From NCBI RefSeq assembly GCF_943734655.1, contig NC_071355.1, positions 244,799,183-244,863,182 of the forward strand: a stretch of 64,000 bases of DNA. The letters are read 5' to 3'. Positions 11,461 through 22,389 of this stretch are shown here, piece after piece. This DNA is from Sabethes cyaneus (lineage: Eukaryota > Arthropoda > Insecta > Diptera > Culicidae). How positions within the stretch are numbered: position 1 is the first letter of the stretch; each line of letters opens with the position of its first letter. The notes below the pieces were generated by a model that was not told the DNA's origin, did no database searches, and was given only the letters and a program-made list of their open reading frames with translations. A program made the position numbers and the translations under genes.

Positions 11461-12590
11461 ATGGAAATTAAAGTTAAAATAGGACAAGGAATTGAAACTG
11501 CACTAGAATTTGAAGTTCAAATCGAGTTGGTTTTCGCTCTCACTTTCGTTCAGTTTTCCCCTTTTTTCTGTCCCGTGTTTCCTCTTTCATTATTCCATAT
11601 TTCTCCGTTTCTTGTTTATTTTTTCTTGTTTTCAGTCCTGTTTTCTTCTTATTTACACTCCTTATTTTCTGTTTTACTTGTCTTTGTCGCGGTCCAACGT
11701 AAACTACTTTATTTAAGTGGAGGAGCGACTATCTAATATAGGGTCTCCTGTGGTGATAGTTTAATTGTCAAAACACTTGGGTGCAAACCGAGCGAGTGTG
11801 GGTTAGAGTCTCACTGACCAATTGACTTACGCAATATATTTTGGGCCTCATATCAAAGTTTCGCAGTTTTTCTGCAGTCTACCATTTTTCTCACTAAGCG
11901 CTCCTCCTCTTGAGCTCCTTTTTTGTTATATTCTTTCTTGTTTTCCCTTTTTTCTCTTTTTCCATTTTTTTTCTAGTTTTCGTCTTTTTCTATCTCTTGT
12001 CATCTCGTTTTTCTGGTTTTCCGTTTTCGTCTGTTCTTTTGTTCCTCATTTCAACACCCTAGTTTTCCATCTTTTATGTCACGATTTTTTTTGCTCACTT
12101 TTTTCTTTCCTGTTCAGTTCACCCCTTTTAACTCCCGTTTTTGCCTTTTCGTTCTTTCGTTTTATCGTTTGCTTAAGTTGGTTTTGACTGTTTTTCTTTT
12201 CTTTTTTATCGTATCTTTCTCTGTTTATATCCTGCTCGACCTCTTTTTGCCGCTTTCTTTGTTTTCCTGGTCAGTTTTCTTTTGTCACGATATTCTTCTT
12301 TTCTATCCCATATTTCCTTTCTTGATTTGTTTTTCCTTTTTTTCTCTTATCTTTTATTTTCTTATCCTGCCTCGTTTTTTGCCCCTTTCCTCAGTCCTGA
12401 TTCTCCTCTGTTCCGGTTTTCGTCTTGTTTTCGTTTTTTCTCACTTTCAAAGCCGGTTTTTTTACTTTTCCAGTCATTTTTGTTCAGTTTTTCTTTTTTG
12501 TCGATTTTTTAATTTTCGTCTTTTTTATTATTTTAACTGCTTCCCTATTCCGTTATTTATGTTCGTCTCTTCTGTTCTTTCTCTTATTAT
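11461..12590 (-). repeat. Inverted copy of S and purine array B (pyrimidine-rich on +)
   Basis: From 11461 the reverse complement of motif S appears (GGAATTGAAACT, TTTGAAGTTCAAAT). From about 11530 a long T/C-rich stretch follows, built of TTTTCTCTTTTTCTGTCCCG-like units, the reverse complement of array B. The reading frames (for example 12076-12702, Phe/Ser/Leu-rich) are composition artefacts. A SINE-like segment interrupts at 11731-11850, and the array ends at the transposon boundary near 12597. Confidence 0.8.
11731..11850 (+). mobile_element. tRNA-derived SINE relic (family 2)
   Basis: It shares ATAGTTTAATTG and GAGTGTGGGTTAGAGTCTCA with the copies at 21365 and 22287. An anticodon-arm-like hairpin is visible (CTTGG, loop GTGCAAA, CCGAG), and the T-arm-like GGTTAGAGTC resembles a decayed B box. 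It interrupts the inverted pyrimidine array. Confidence 0.55.
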
Positions 12591-12597
12591 TGTTATA

Positions 12598-13767
12598 CAG
12601 TGGTATTCCGATTATATCTACACCTGGTTTAATCTACTCCAGATTTTAGGTACCCCCGATTTCGTCTACCATTTTGACCCGGTTTTATCTACCTTTTTTT
12701 AAATTGTCATTTCAACCATGCGGCATGAAAATTTGAAGAGAATATTTCTTTGTATTTTATAATTTACTATATGGCATCTGTGGTATGTAATTATACACAG
12801 AATGGCTGAAGTCAAATACGAAAAATAACTTCTATTTATTTTGTAACGCATATTTTTATTACATTTCATAATGATCCTTTGCGAGATTTTTCTATACCGT
12901 AACGCTAACGGGCACACCCCGTCTCCGCTAGGAACTATGGTTGTCACCTATGTTTCCTTAAAAATTCTAATCTTTTGAACCATTGAACCGATTTTAATAA
13001 TTTTATTACCAAATAAAATGTATTTCAATGAGCTTTTCAGAACAAATAAACAATTAACTGACGTTCGAAGTTTTTTATGATTGCAAAAACATTTTTGTGG
13101 GAGCCTCTTAAAATTACTTAAAACATTTAATATATTCATTGTTTTCATTTTTTCATTATACTTTCAATGGCAAGCTAGTTGTTTACATACGATATCAAAA
13201 AACAGACCTGTGACATTTTCAGTTTTTGAGATACTCTTTTTTTAAGTAATAAAGATGCGTCCATGCAATGGACTCGCTTGGCGTTTTATTTTAGAGATGC
13301 ATTTCCTTGTCAAAAACCTCTTTTATTGCAAGTAAAAACAAAAACCATGCGTCTCCATTGTATTCTCGACACTTTATGAAAACTCAGAGTTTCTTTGGTC
13401 TACACAGCATGGAAACATAATAAGTGAATGTTTTCAATGTTTTTGCGATAATAAAAAAATTTGGGGTTCAGTCCAACATTTTTTTCTGAAAAGCTCATTA
13501 AAATACTTTCCATTTGGTATTAACATCATTTAAATCGGTTCAGCGGATCAAAAGTTATGAATTTTTAAAGAAAGAAAGGTGGAAAACTGGTCACTTTTGG
13601 GACCACACTGACTCAGAAAAGAGAACCCTATGTACCAAATAAAAATACGGATCGGATTTGTTCATTTAAATTATTTTGGAGCATTTTATTTTTCCCCAAA
13701 TTTGTCTACTTTCCAAATATATATACCAAAAATTTTCGGATGGGTAGATAAAATCGGTAACCCACTG
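12598..13767. mobile_element. TA-flanked terminal-inverted-repeat element of 1,170 bp
   Basis: The left end CAGTGGTATTCCGATTATAT and the right end, read on the other strand as CAGTGGGTTACCGATTTTAT, both continue to CTAC and form inverted repeats of about 24-27 bp. TA flanks both sides (12596-12597 and 13768-13769), as in Tc1/mariner-type insertions. Inside is a second imperfect inverted pair around 12950-13060 and 13475-13590 (AAAAGCTCATT, AAATCGGTTCA) and repeated TCTAC boxes near the left end. No transposase frame is visible, so it is a non-autonomous or foldback element. It lies at the end of the pyrimidine array. Confidence 0.85.
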
Positions 13768-13769
13768 TA

Positions 13770-14154
13770 TTTTACAACTCGCAAATCACTGCACTGAGGG
13801 AGTTTTGCGGATTGACAAGCCGACGACCGTACTTCAAAGACCAGTCCACTTAAATCGGATTCTGAGGTCTGATCAGCCGTCTTTAGTACCAAATTGTGAT
13901 ATTTTATGATAATTGTATACAAAATTCTAATACAAAAACGAATGTTAGCACCGTATAAAAAGAGTGACCGTTATTGCTCAACTGAATTAAGTTGATAGAC
14001 GAAAAACGATATTTTTCTAATCCTTGAAAAAGATTTAATATAAATCGAAACGTCGGAAGTAGAAGAAAAACATTCGTTTTTATCAGTAATTTGACTGCGA
14101 AGCCAAAAAACAAAACTCAGTAGTAGTTTCAGTATATAAATATGCTGTTCCATC
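13770..14154. other. No recognisable feature
   Basis: Unique-looking AT-rich sequence between the TIR element and the second inverted B array. Overlapping small frames on the minus strand (13686-14153) are not supported. Confidence 0.5.
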
Positions 14155-15105
14155 TATCGAAAGGAATTTTTCTCCGGTTTTTTTCTTTTTCTGTCCCGTT
14201 TTTCTCTTTTTCTGTTCTCTTTTGCTCATTTCCCTGCTCCCGTATTTTCTCCTTTTCTTTTATTGCTTTTCTATTCCGTTTTTCTTCTCTTTTGTTGCGG
14301 TTTTCATTTCTCTGTCTATTTAATTAGCATTTTTTGCTCATTTTTCTTCTATTTTTTGCTGTTTTTCATTTTTTTGTTCAGTTTCCCTGTTTTTCGCATC
14401 GTTTTTTTCCTATTTTCTTTTCCATTTTCTTCATTTTCCATTCTATTTTCATTTCCATATTTTTTCTTTAATTGTCTCTTTTTTCTTTCCATTATGTTAT
14501 GTTTTTTTCGTTTTTTATTTTTATGTCAGTTTTTATATTCTCTCTCTCTCTCACACACACACACGCACACACACACACACACGCGCACGAGCGCGCGTTT
14601 TTCCTTTTCTTCTATTCCGTTTGTCCACTTTTTGTCACGTGCTCTTTTCCGTTTTTTCTTCTTCTGTCTCATTTTTTCTTTTTTGCTCCTTTTTCTGGAG
14701 AGCAGTAGGAGAGTAGCTCTAGATCCATCAGTAAACCATCGTTTTTTGTTCACTTTTGTTCATTTTCTTTCTCTCGTTTTCTTCTCTTTCTTTTCTATCC
14801 CGTTTTTTTTCCTTTTTTTGTTCGTTTTTTTCTGTCCATTCTCATGGTTTTCCTTTTTTTTTAATTTTTCTTTTGCATATTCTTCTCTGTTTTCTATTTT
14901 TCGCTTTAGTCTCCTTGATTTCTGCCTATTTTTTCTCTTTTTTTCAATTTTTTTCTCTTTTTATGTCTCTTTTTCCATTCTCCATTCGTTTTTCCTCTGC
15001 TGCTATTCCGTTCCGTCCTCTTTGTTAAATTTTCTTTTCCGTTTTTTCTCCTTCTGTCTGATTTTTTCTTTTTTGTTTCTTTTTCTGGAGAGCAGCACGA
15101 GACGG
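14155..15105 (-). repeat. Inverted purine array B, second block
   Basis: Pyrimidine-rich on +, with units such as TTTCTGTCCCGTTTTTCTC, the reverse complement of the 4.8-7.4 kb array. A segment ending in TTTTTCTGGAGAGCAG then GATCCATCAGTAA occurs twice, near 14697 and 15087, 390 bp apart, so this block also has a higher-order unit. The 299-codon + frame at 14263-15162 is Phe/Ser-rich composition artefact. Confidence 0.8.
14540..14595. repeat. Compound (CT)n(CA)n microsatellite
   Basis: A CT run changes into a CA run with scattered CG substitutions, ending CGCGCACGAGCGCGCG. Alternating purine-pyrimidine sequence of this type can adopt Z-DNA; that is general knowledge, not shown here. Confidence 0.9.
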
Positions 15106-15299
15106 ACTACCTCTAGTAGATCCATCAGTAATCTATCTGTGATCATACTAAGCTTTACCTAACACCAACTGGTCCCTTCACACCTGGCGGTAAATCAATT
15201 TAACAGATTTTGAAGTTCTATACAATCTCCAATTCGCTGAATTACGTAAGCTCGAATCTCGTTTTACGTCCACTACTGGGGGAGGGCCGTAAGAAAAAA

Positions 15300-15450
15300 C
15301 CGATCGTAAAAAAAGTAGACGTTAATTCAAATTTTGGACGTAAAATGAAAGGAAGTTAATTCAAATTTTGGAAGTAAAACGAGAGAACGTTCATTCAAAT
15401 TTTGTACGTAAAACCAAATCAAGTAAAATGAATGGACGTAAAAAGAGATT
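15300..15450 (-). repeat. Satellite A in inverted orientation
   Basis: Units read GACGTTAATTCAAATTTTGG and GGACGTAAAANGA, the exact reverse-complement design of the array at 1325-4395. About four to five units remain. Confidence 0.85.
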
Positions 15451-15454
15451 CTAA

Positions 15455-15990
15455 TCTAATATAGTTCAAGTCGTTGGCAAAGAATTGTCGTCCGCCGTGA
15501 TCAAGGATCAAGGTCGTTTACGAATAATGAGAACAACAAAGGGCCCAGATTACTGTCTTGCGGTACACCTGATTGGTTTGTAACTGAGACTGGTTGGTGA
15601 TTTCTAATTCCTACATAGAGATGCCCATTCACAAGATATGATTCCAGCTACCTACAAAACCGTTCACTACAGCCTAGCCCTGCAGATGGTACATTGAACA
15701 GATTCTGCTTTACAGAAAAGCAGTGGTCAAGTTGCAGTTAAATACGCTTGAAAAAAGTTGCGCAAACATATTGCATTTGTCAGCAGCTAAGGTTGCATTA
15801 GTATCTCTAAGGAACATAGTCAACAGAAGGCCGCTTTCTTTTCTTTTGGTGTTAACAAAACTCCAGAAATTATTTGTATTTCGACACCAATTTTGTTGAC
15901 CACTATGAACGTGACGATTGTAGAGGAGTCCGTTGTAGTGCCGATCCTTATTACTCATCAGGGATAGCTTGATCATTTGGACTCAACTTT
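15455..15990 (-). mobile_element. Jockey-type non-LTR relic with internal deletion
   Basis: Read on the minus strand, 15976-15710 gives the endonuclease-to-RT linker (FWSFVNTKRKESGL, ATLAADKCNMFAQLFSSVF). The stretch at 15690-15455 gives the RT core (VTNQSGVPQDSNLGPLLFSL, FVNDL) with a stop and frameshift after it. The RT segment that should lie between them, with the first catalytic Asp, is missing, so an internal deletion joined the two parts. Confidence 0.8.
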
Positions 15991-16036
15991 ATTTCATTTA
16001 ACTGAACCGTCTTAGCCAATTAATGTTTTTTTAAAT

Positions 16037-16250
16037 TGCATGGGACATTTGTAGAACTAGTTATTACCTACTACTTTGCTGAATAAAGCTAGGCTGTATC
16101 ATTTGTATTTACTGTGCTATACCCCTGTTGATAATCAAGTGAACGTTCACTGAGCTACTAACGAGCTAGCGGCATTGTAGCACCGTAAATACAAAAGATA
16201 CAGCAAAACTTTATTCAACTATATTGCAAATAATGTCCCATATTTAACTT
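16037..16250. mobile_element. Hairpin-forming MITE-like element
   Basis: The left arm ATGGGACATTT...GAATAAAGCTAGGCTGTATC...TTTGTATTTACTGTGCTA recurs as a reverse complement at about 16170-16245 with GGTGCTA, TTTGTATTTAC and ATGGGACATTA. The arms are about 80 bp with a loop of about 45 bp. No coding capacity. Confidence 0.7.
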
Positions 16251-17561
16251 GTTCATATTTTGCTTGACTAGGATGGTAGTGTTAAATGATTGAAATGGAA
16301 AATTCAGTCAAAGTGATCGAGCCATCCAGTAACAAGGCAATAGTAAAACTGCGCTTTAGAATCGGACAACGGCCGTCTAGTGAATGCTTGGAGTCCCTTC
16401 GCTCTAGTTGTTTTCAGTTGACGACGAAGCTTTACATTCGACCATGAATGCCAATTTATACATTCTCATTCTTAAGAATAACTGCTTGAAGCCGTTTGAA
16501 TAAGTTTAAAAAATTGAAAATTGATCCCCGAAGACGGGGACTATCTAATTTTTTCCCTTGCAATATTTCTTATAACTGATCCAAGTCTTTCATTCGGTTC
16601 TCGTATGTCACAACAAATAAGTTTGGTATTTGGTACTCCAACAGTCGTTACACATTTCGTCATTAAGTGGCACAAAAAAATGCACTTCAACCTGCTTCGT
16701 GGTCCGCTGGCTTTACTCCAAGTTTATGTTTAACCAGGATAGTCGTTTTTTTTTGTGTTTTGTTTTTGATGATGTAAAGACATTCAAATCGACATGTTGT
16801 TGACCAACTTCCAGTGCAATACTTTTGCGTTTCTGAACGGCTATTTCGTCCAGAGCATTGACGCAAAGCCCTTCTCCTGAATATCAGCTGCGTCAACTGA
16901 CCTGGAATGCTCAGTAGTGCACAAAAAAGGGGTTCAACGGGTAAATTCCAGTAGTTATGTATACGGTTTTTTTAAGTGCGCCAATGGTGTGCCAATGTTA
17001 TCGATTTTAGCTGTTTCTCTCAATGGAAAAAGAAAGGACTTTTTTTAACTTTTACGACTGCCAGCCATTTTCAGTGGTCCGACGGATAAATTCGCATATC
17101 GCCGACTCTCCGTTGGCTTTCCGTTGTACACTCAAGGCATGATCCGTAAACACTTACTACTAGACTTGTGAACCGTAAAAATACTTAAAACTGGGTAACA
17201 CTTATTTTCGGCATTACTGACAAAGAGACTATTGCAACATGATGCATATATTTACAACTTGTGGAATGAAATTTGACGGTTGTTTCGTTTGCAAATTGTA
17301 GTTAAAAAGTCCGTTTGAGTAGCAATAAAATAAGCAACGATTGATGAACAATGGTTTCAAGTATTTTGCTTGAACAGTTGACCAGTCCTTGAATACTTTC
17401 AAAATTGTAAGAGCGACTGTATGCATTTGTAACAGAATCTAAAACGTAAATAAATAGATGTGTTGCAACTTGCCTCGTTTTAGGGGATTTTGTTTTTTTT
17501 AGAAAAAAATGCAGAAACTTTTATTTTGGAACAACTTTTACTTTGGAATTTGGTTACTTTG
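16251..17561. other. No recognisable feature
   Basis: AT-rich sequence without an array, transposase or reverse-transcriptase motif that I can identify. Frames of 65-70 codons at 16521-16896 and 17229-17426 have no support. Confidence 0.5.
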
Positions 17562-17562
17562 G

Positions 17563-18300
17563 ATTTGAACATGAACTTGGACATGGACTTGGACATGGGC
17601 ATGGACTTGGACATGGACTTGGACTTGAACATGGACTTGGACATGGACTTGAACATGGACTTGGACATGGACTTGGAGTTGGACATGGACTTGGACAAGG
17701 ATTTGGATAAGGACTGGGACAAAGACTTGGACCAGGATTTGGACTTGGATATGCACTTGGACATGGACACGGATTTGGACTTGAATTTGGATTTGGACAT
17801 GGACTTCGACATGGACTTGGACATGGACTTGGACATGGACTTGGACATGGACTTGGACATGGACTTGGACATGGACATGGACATGGACTTGGACTTGGAC
17901 TTGGACTTGGACTTGGACTTGGACTTGGACTTGGACTTGGACTTGGACATGGACATGGACTTGGACATGGACTTGGACATGGACTTGGACATGGACTTGA
18001 ACATGGACTTGGACATGGACTTGGACATGGACTTGGACATGGACTTGGACTTGGACTTGGACTTGGACTTGGACTTGGACTTGGACTTGGACTTGGACTT
18101 GGACATGGACATGGACTTGGACATGGACTTGGACATGGACTTGGACATGGACTTGGACATGGACTTGGACATGGACTTGGACATGGACTTGGACAAGGAT
18201 TTGGATAAGGACTGGGACAAGGACTTGGACAAGGATTTGGACTTGGATATGCACTTGGACATGGACTTGAACTTGGATGTGGACTTGAACTGGACTTGAA
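17563..18300. repeat. GGACTT/GGACAT hexamer array with 498-bp higher-order duplication
   Basis: About 120 consecutive hexamers, mostly GGACTT and GGACAT in patterned order, including two pure GGACTT blocks (about 17885-17947 and 18045-18100). The variant run starting GGACAAGGATTTGGATAAGG occurs at 17693 and 18191, exactly 498 bp (83 hexamers) apart. The hexamer holds no stop in three frames, so long frames appear: 269 codons on + (Asp-Leu-Asp-Met type) and 280 and 238 codons on - (Ser-Lys and Val-Gln-Val-His type). They are read as repeat artefacts. No promoter, splice sites or non-repetitive domain accompany them. Confidence 0.9.
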
Positions 18301-20199
18301 TTTTTACAATAAACTTAAACATTGCTCCGAAGTTTTAATTTAATTTTCTTCATCTAGGTTTTGGTTGATTGACGAGCTGCTTGGCCGTTTAAAAAACTAA
18401 ACTGAGCTTATTTTAGATCTCAAGAGCAAGAAAATTGACTGACAGGCTAGTCGAGCAATCTTCAGAACTGCAATTCTTGAATGAATTGTTTTCAGCGGTA
18501 GAAAATTGTGAAAGAAAAACACTGTCAGCAGTTCAGTAGTCATGTTTTATGGGCTGACAGATAAAAGAATACTACCAGGGTAAAACTGTATGCGCTGAAT
18601 GCGTTTTATATTCAATTTTCGAGTACTGGTTATAACCGTTTACCTGACCTCTTTTAGGATTTTCTTACATCTTTTCTTTCCGTAGGACTTAGTCCTACGG
18701 TAAAACACGCTTTCACTTTGCTAAAGCTAAGATGATTTATAAATGGGGCACTTCATTTGAGTGATAGCGGCGCTTCCAGTATGGGCATATGCAAACTTTT
18801 GTCCTAAACAGTTGTAAACTAAAGGCGGTGTGCGCCGATTGATGAACGGTGTTGACAGTAAAGTGAAAAAATTTCTTTGAAATAGTATTGAATGGTGTGT
18901 TTCAGCTCTTTTTTTGTTTTGAAAGTTTTTCGATACAATACAATACACGCATTCGAAGGTGCTCCGTTTCTAAAATGATCAAAGCTTTACTCTAAAGATG
19001 TAAAGTAAAACTGATAGCCTTACAATACTCTCTGGTGTTATGCCCATGGTTCCATAGTTCACGTAACAATCAACATCACCATTGTTTAGAAAACGTATTT
19101 TTATTGTTGTACAGTATCTGTTAACTTTTTCAATCACATAATCGGTTCATTTAGTGGCGATTATTATTGATCAAAAAGGGCCGATCGTGCAGGTATTGTA
19201 TTTAAAAAATGCCTACACCGATTTGTGCAAATAAAGGAAACTTTTTGTTGAAGGTTTACTCTCATACCTTGGCAAAAAGCTCGTGCAATGTAGGTTACTG
19301 TGCCGGTTGATGATGCTGGCAGCTACGTCAACCATAAAACTAACTAGCAAGTGTTGTTCTATTTTTCAAAATTTCAAAATTTTGCAGAATATTTTCGAAG
19401 AACCCATCCTGCACCCTATTTTTTCATTTATTTATTTATTTATTTTGTCAACTGATGTAGACTAGTGTAATGTATCGCAGTTTTCTTATATGAAAGTCTA
19501 AAAATACATGAGGATTAAATAGTGTTCGTACCCTTTTACGTTGTGTTCGCCGCGTTACGATTACGTATTGAACTAAAATGATATCTATGTCTGTGCCGAG
19601 ACATTGCTGTTAGTCAGTTGTTTTGCAGTATTGATTGTACGAGCCCATCTTTCGATTTAATGGACCGAATTTTGCATAAGTTGTGCGATAGTGGTTTATG
19701 ACAAATAAATTGCGATTACGACATTGCCGATTAGGTGCATAAAAGTTCGGTTTTTATAGAAGTTTTGCTGTATCAATACGATGCGAAACGCTATCGTTTG
19801 CAAATAAAACCATTTCTTGTTTACGTCGCTCTTTTAATGATTGTTATAGTTTATAAGCATGCAGCGCAGCCCATTAATGAGGAGAACGTGCTGGTCAAGT
19901 CACAAGCACTGATCCTGCTTGCTTCAAGCATTTGCTTGTGGAAATGATGTCCAATCTAATTTATGAAGAGCATCTAAGGGAAATTGTTTTTCTACTGATT
20001 CTATTCCGTTGATCGAAAAAGGTGATCTCACACTGGCAGCTAAGGCGTTTGATAACACCTAGCATGTTATTTGCCTTCTATATTATTGCGTTATAATAGT
20101 CCATGGAAGTTAGTTTGGAAAATATTCCCCAACTTTTTCACATTTATTGCCTGTTTCAGTTTCCTAAATTAGAGATTTCTGGTGTGATTCTGTGTGTCT
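18301..20199. other. No recognisable gene; one perfect short palindrome
   Basis: AT-rich sequence without recognisable transposon motifs. A TTTA run lies at 19430-19445. Several frames of 60-73 codons have no domain or context. Confidence 0.5.
18680..18700. repeat. Perfect 10-bp inverted repeat, 1-nt centre
   Basis: CCGTAGGACT, then T, then AGTCCTACGG. It could be a protein-binding palindrome or a hairpin; no flanking gene shows a role. Confidence 0.8.
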
Positions 20200-20204
20200 T
20201 CTTC

Positions 20205-20870
20205 ATTTCATACATCCGAGAAAAGCTTAATGTAATCGGCATAAATGAAGATCCCAAATGAGAGCCTTGAGGGACTCCATAAATGACGTACCTAAATTGG
20301 ATTAGAGTTTTTTTGTTAAATTTAATTATTTACGATTACGATTAGTTAAATACAATCCATGCCATTTTAGAAGCCCTGGTTCAATTCCAATATTTTGCAA
20401 TTGTAAAAGCAGCGCTATGGCATGTCAGTGTAATCAATGCCTCCGTACAAAATAGTCCAAGTGCAAGTTTGTACAAAATACTTCTGCATGGTTTGCATTA
20501 TCCATCGCATTCAGTAGTTTTGAGCATTGAGTAGTTCATGAATTCCTGTAACTTTGTCGTAGCCGTAATCCGAGTTGCGTCTGTTTTTAATTTGAATTAC
20601 TATTGCTTTGCTTTGTAATTGCTTTGAAAAGTTTGGAGTGCAAGAGATAATGGCATTGCCACGATAATTACATACGTCATATTGCCGGCACGATTTGAAG
20701 ATAGGCACTAGAAATGAACTTTTCGAAATATTTTCGGGAAGATTCCGGACTGCAGTCACAGTTAAAAAGCCAAAACAAAGGAGCTCTATTGCAGGATTCT
20801 TATAAATACTGGAGGGATTCCGTCAAGTCTAGGACTAGGACTGTCCATGAAGGATTCCGGATAAAATGCA
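20205..20870 (-). mobile_element. Non-LTR reverse transcriptase relic
   Basis: Read on minus from 20870: DLDGIPPVFI, then SFLVPIFKSC, NYRGNAIISCTPNF, LNAMDNANH, IGIEPGLLKW, then VPQGSHLG fused by a deletion to IYADYIKLFS. The order and motifs match CR1/Jockey-type RTs (PIFKSG, NYRGIAIISC, VPQGSHLGPLLF, YADD). The catalytic box is YADY instead of YADD, and there are several frameshifts and a deletion. Confidence 0.85.
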
Positions 20871-21364
20871 AATTTCGAATAAAACGATAAATTCTTCAAA
20901 ATATGTCGAATAGATTTATTTTTAATAATTTGCAAAAGATTACAAATCTTTTCCGAGCTATCCTAAAATCCCCAAAAGATTAGACCACCCTAACGGTTTA
21001 CAAGTGTTTTATCGTTATTTCGATTATAATAATTAGCATGACATATTCATTAATCGATCCAATAAAATACGACTCCAAATCCTTAACGGTAATATAACTT
21101 AAATTGGAATTCTTTTCAATTCGTGTTCTCAGATTGGGATGTTTTTTTTTGTCTTCTGAGCACAGAAAGTAGGTATTATACTACCTAATACAGTGGTGGC
21201 CACGGTATAAGCATTATGCGGGTCAAATCAGATCTCCTCATTAGATTCGCGGGCCGGAATGACTTCTGACATTGATAAATTTACCCTATAGTTCCAGTCC
21301 ACCATCTATCAAATCAGTCCGCAGGTCACTAGGATCATATCTAAGGGTCGCGTGCGGCCATCAC
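20871..21364. other. No recognisable feature
   Basis: AT-rich sequence between an RT relic and a SINE. Nothing identified. Confidence 0.5.
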
Positions 21365-21450
21365 TGACCTAATATAACGGACGCCAATAGTTTAATGCGA
21401 AAAACATTCGGGTACCAACCGAAAGAGCAGGAATGTGAGCCCCCATATGA
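21365..21450 (+). mobile_element. tRNA-derived SINE (family 2), short copy
   Basis: Contains AATAGTTTAATG and ATTCGGGTACCAACCGAAAG. The latter is a perfect 5-bp stem (TTCGG/CCGAA) with a 7-nt loop GTACCAA, the geometry of an anticodon arm with T at position 33 and triplet ACC (Gly-type). It is directly followed by a reverse-transcriptase relic. Confidence 0.65.
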
Positions 21451-21995
21451 TTATGATCGCTGCCGCCAAACTGAATCATTCGTGTTCTCCGGGTCCGGAT
21501 GAGATTCCGACTACGCTGATTAAAAAAAAATGCCTCTCTGGCTTGCTCCAACCTCTCACGCATTGGTGCGCCTATTTCCTTCCACCGGAAGATTTTCAGC
21601 AGTTTGGAAACGGGCATTTGTGTTCTCGGTTCACAAAAAGGGCGATCGAGCGAATGTCGGTAACTGCCCTTATACCCTTGAATACCTTATACCGAGAAAC
21701 AGCGCGCGCCATAGTAGTTCCCGATATCCCGACCCCCAACATCGATTGTCCCGACATTCTTCGCCAGATCAATCTAAACGCACCATTACGATTGTTGCGG
21801 AGGATTCCTTGGCTTAACCTGACTTTTCGTCACACCAACTACAGTGCCAACAGCGCCATCACTGGTCTGCAATGTGCATTTAATCGAGTGTCTTTGACCG
21901 AGCGTTTGACTTTCATCTGTCTCAGCAAGTGTTACGTTCTAAATTTATCTCAATGTTTCGATGTTTACTGTGTTGGCTATTACGAGCCATTAGGG
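21440..21995 (+). mobile_element. Jockey-type non-LTR relic (RT N-part joined to C-terminal tail)
   Basis: AAAKLNHSCSPGPDEIPTTL starts in one frame and continues after a shift near 21565 as LVRLFPSTGRFSAVWKRAFV and VHKKGDRANVGN. From about 21730 another segment gives the typical C-terminal tail (CPDILRQINLNAPLR, FRHTNYSANSAI, then FDFHLSQQVLRSKF in a shifted frame). The central RT palm is deleted. The 3' end runs into ATTATTATAATAAAGTAAAG, a short A/T-rich tail. Confidence 0.8.
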
Positions 21996-22286
21996 CATTT
22001 TTGCCTGTTGCTAAAGTTATTATAATAAAGTAAAGACACTTCCTCCCTTTCTACATGGAAATAAAATGGAAAAAACAACCGGTTGTGTTTAATCACGAGA
22101 CTTGCCAGAGTGATTGTCGGTAATACACTGCTTGTTTCTATCGCACTGACCGAGTAGATCTATCTTCTTGGTCGTAAAAACAAAGAGCAATCATACACAC
22201 ATAATATCGTCGCAAGGGAAGTGTGACTCGTATACGGTGAATGATAAAATGAATGAAAGATCAAAACAAAATTAGATATTAGATTA

Positions 22287-22385
22287 CCTAATATAATGGG
22301 CGGCAGTAGTTTACTGAGTAAAACATTCGGGTACCAACCGAAAGAGCGGAAGTGTGAGCCCCACCTGCCATCGCACAACCCAATA
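22287..22385 (+). mobile_element. tRNA-derived SINE (family 2)
   Basis: The best preserved copy: GGCGGCAGTAGTTTACTGAG, then the anticodon-arm-like TTCGG-GTACCAA-CCGAA, then AGTGTGAGCCCCAC in the T-arm position. The same hairpin occurs at 21365. Confidence 0.7.
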
Positions 22386-22389
22386 TAAT

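Noticed and set aside
12076..12702. 208-codon + frame
   Set aside because: Pyrimidine-array artefact running into the TIR element boundary.
14263..15162. 299-codon + open frame, membrane-protein-like
   Set aside because: Hydrophobic Phe/Ser/Leu content follows from T/C-rich satellite. It aligns with the inverted purine array, not with a gene.
17480..18322. Two overlapping frames of 280 and 269 codons on opposite strands
   Set aside because: Both arise from hexamer repeats lacking stops. No unique domain, splice sites or promoter.
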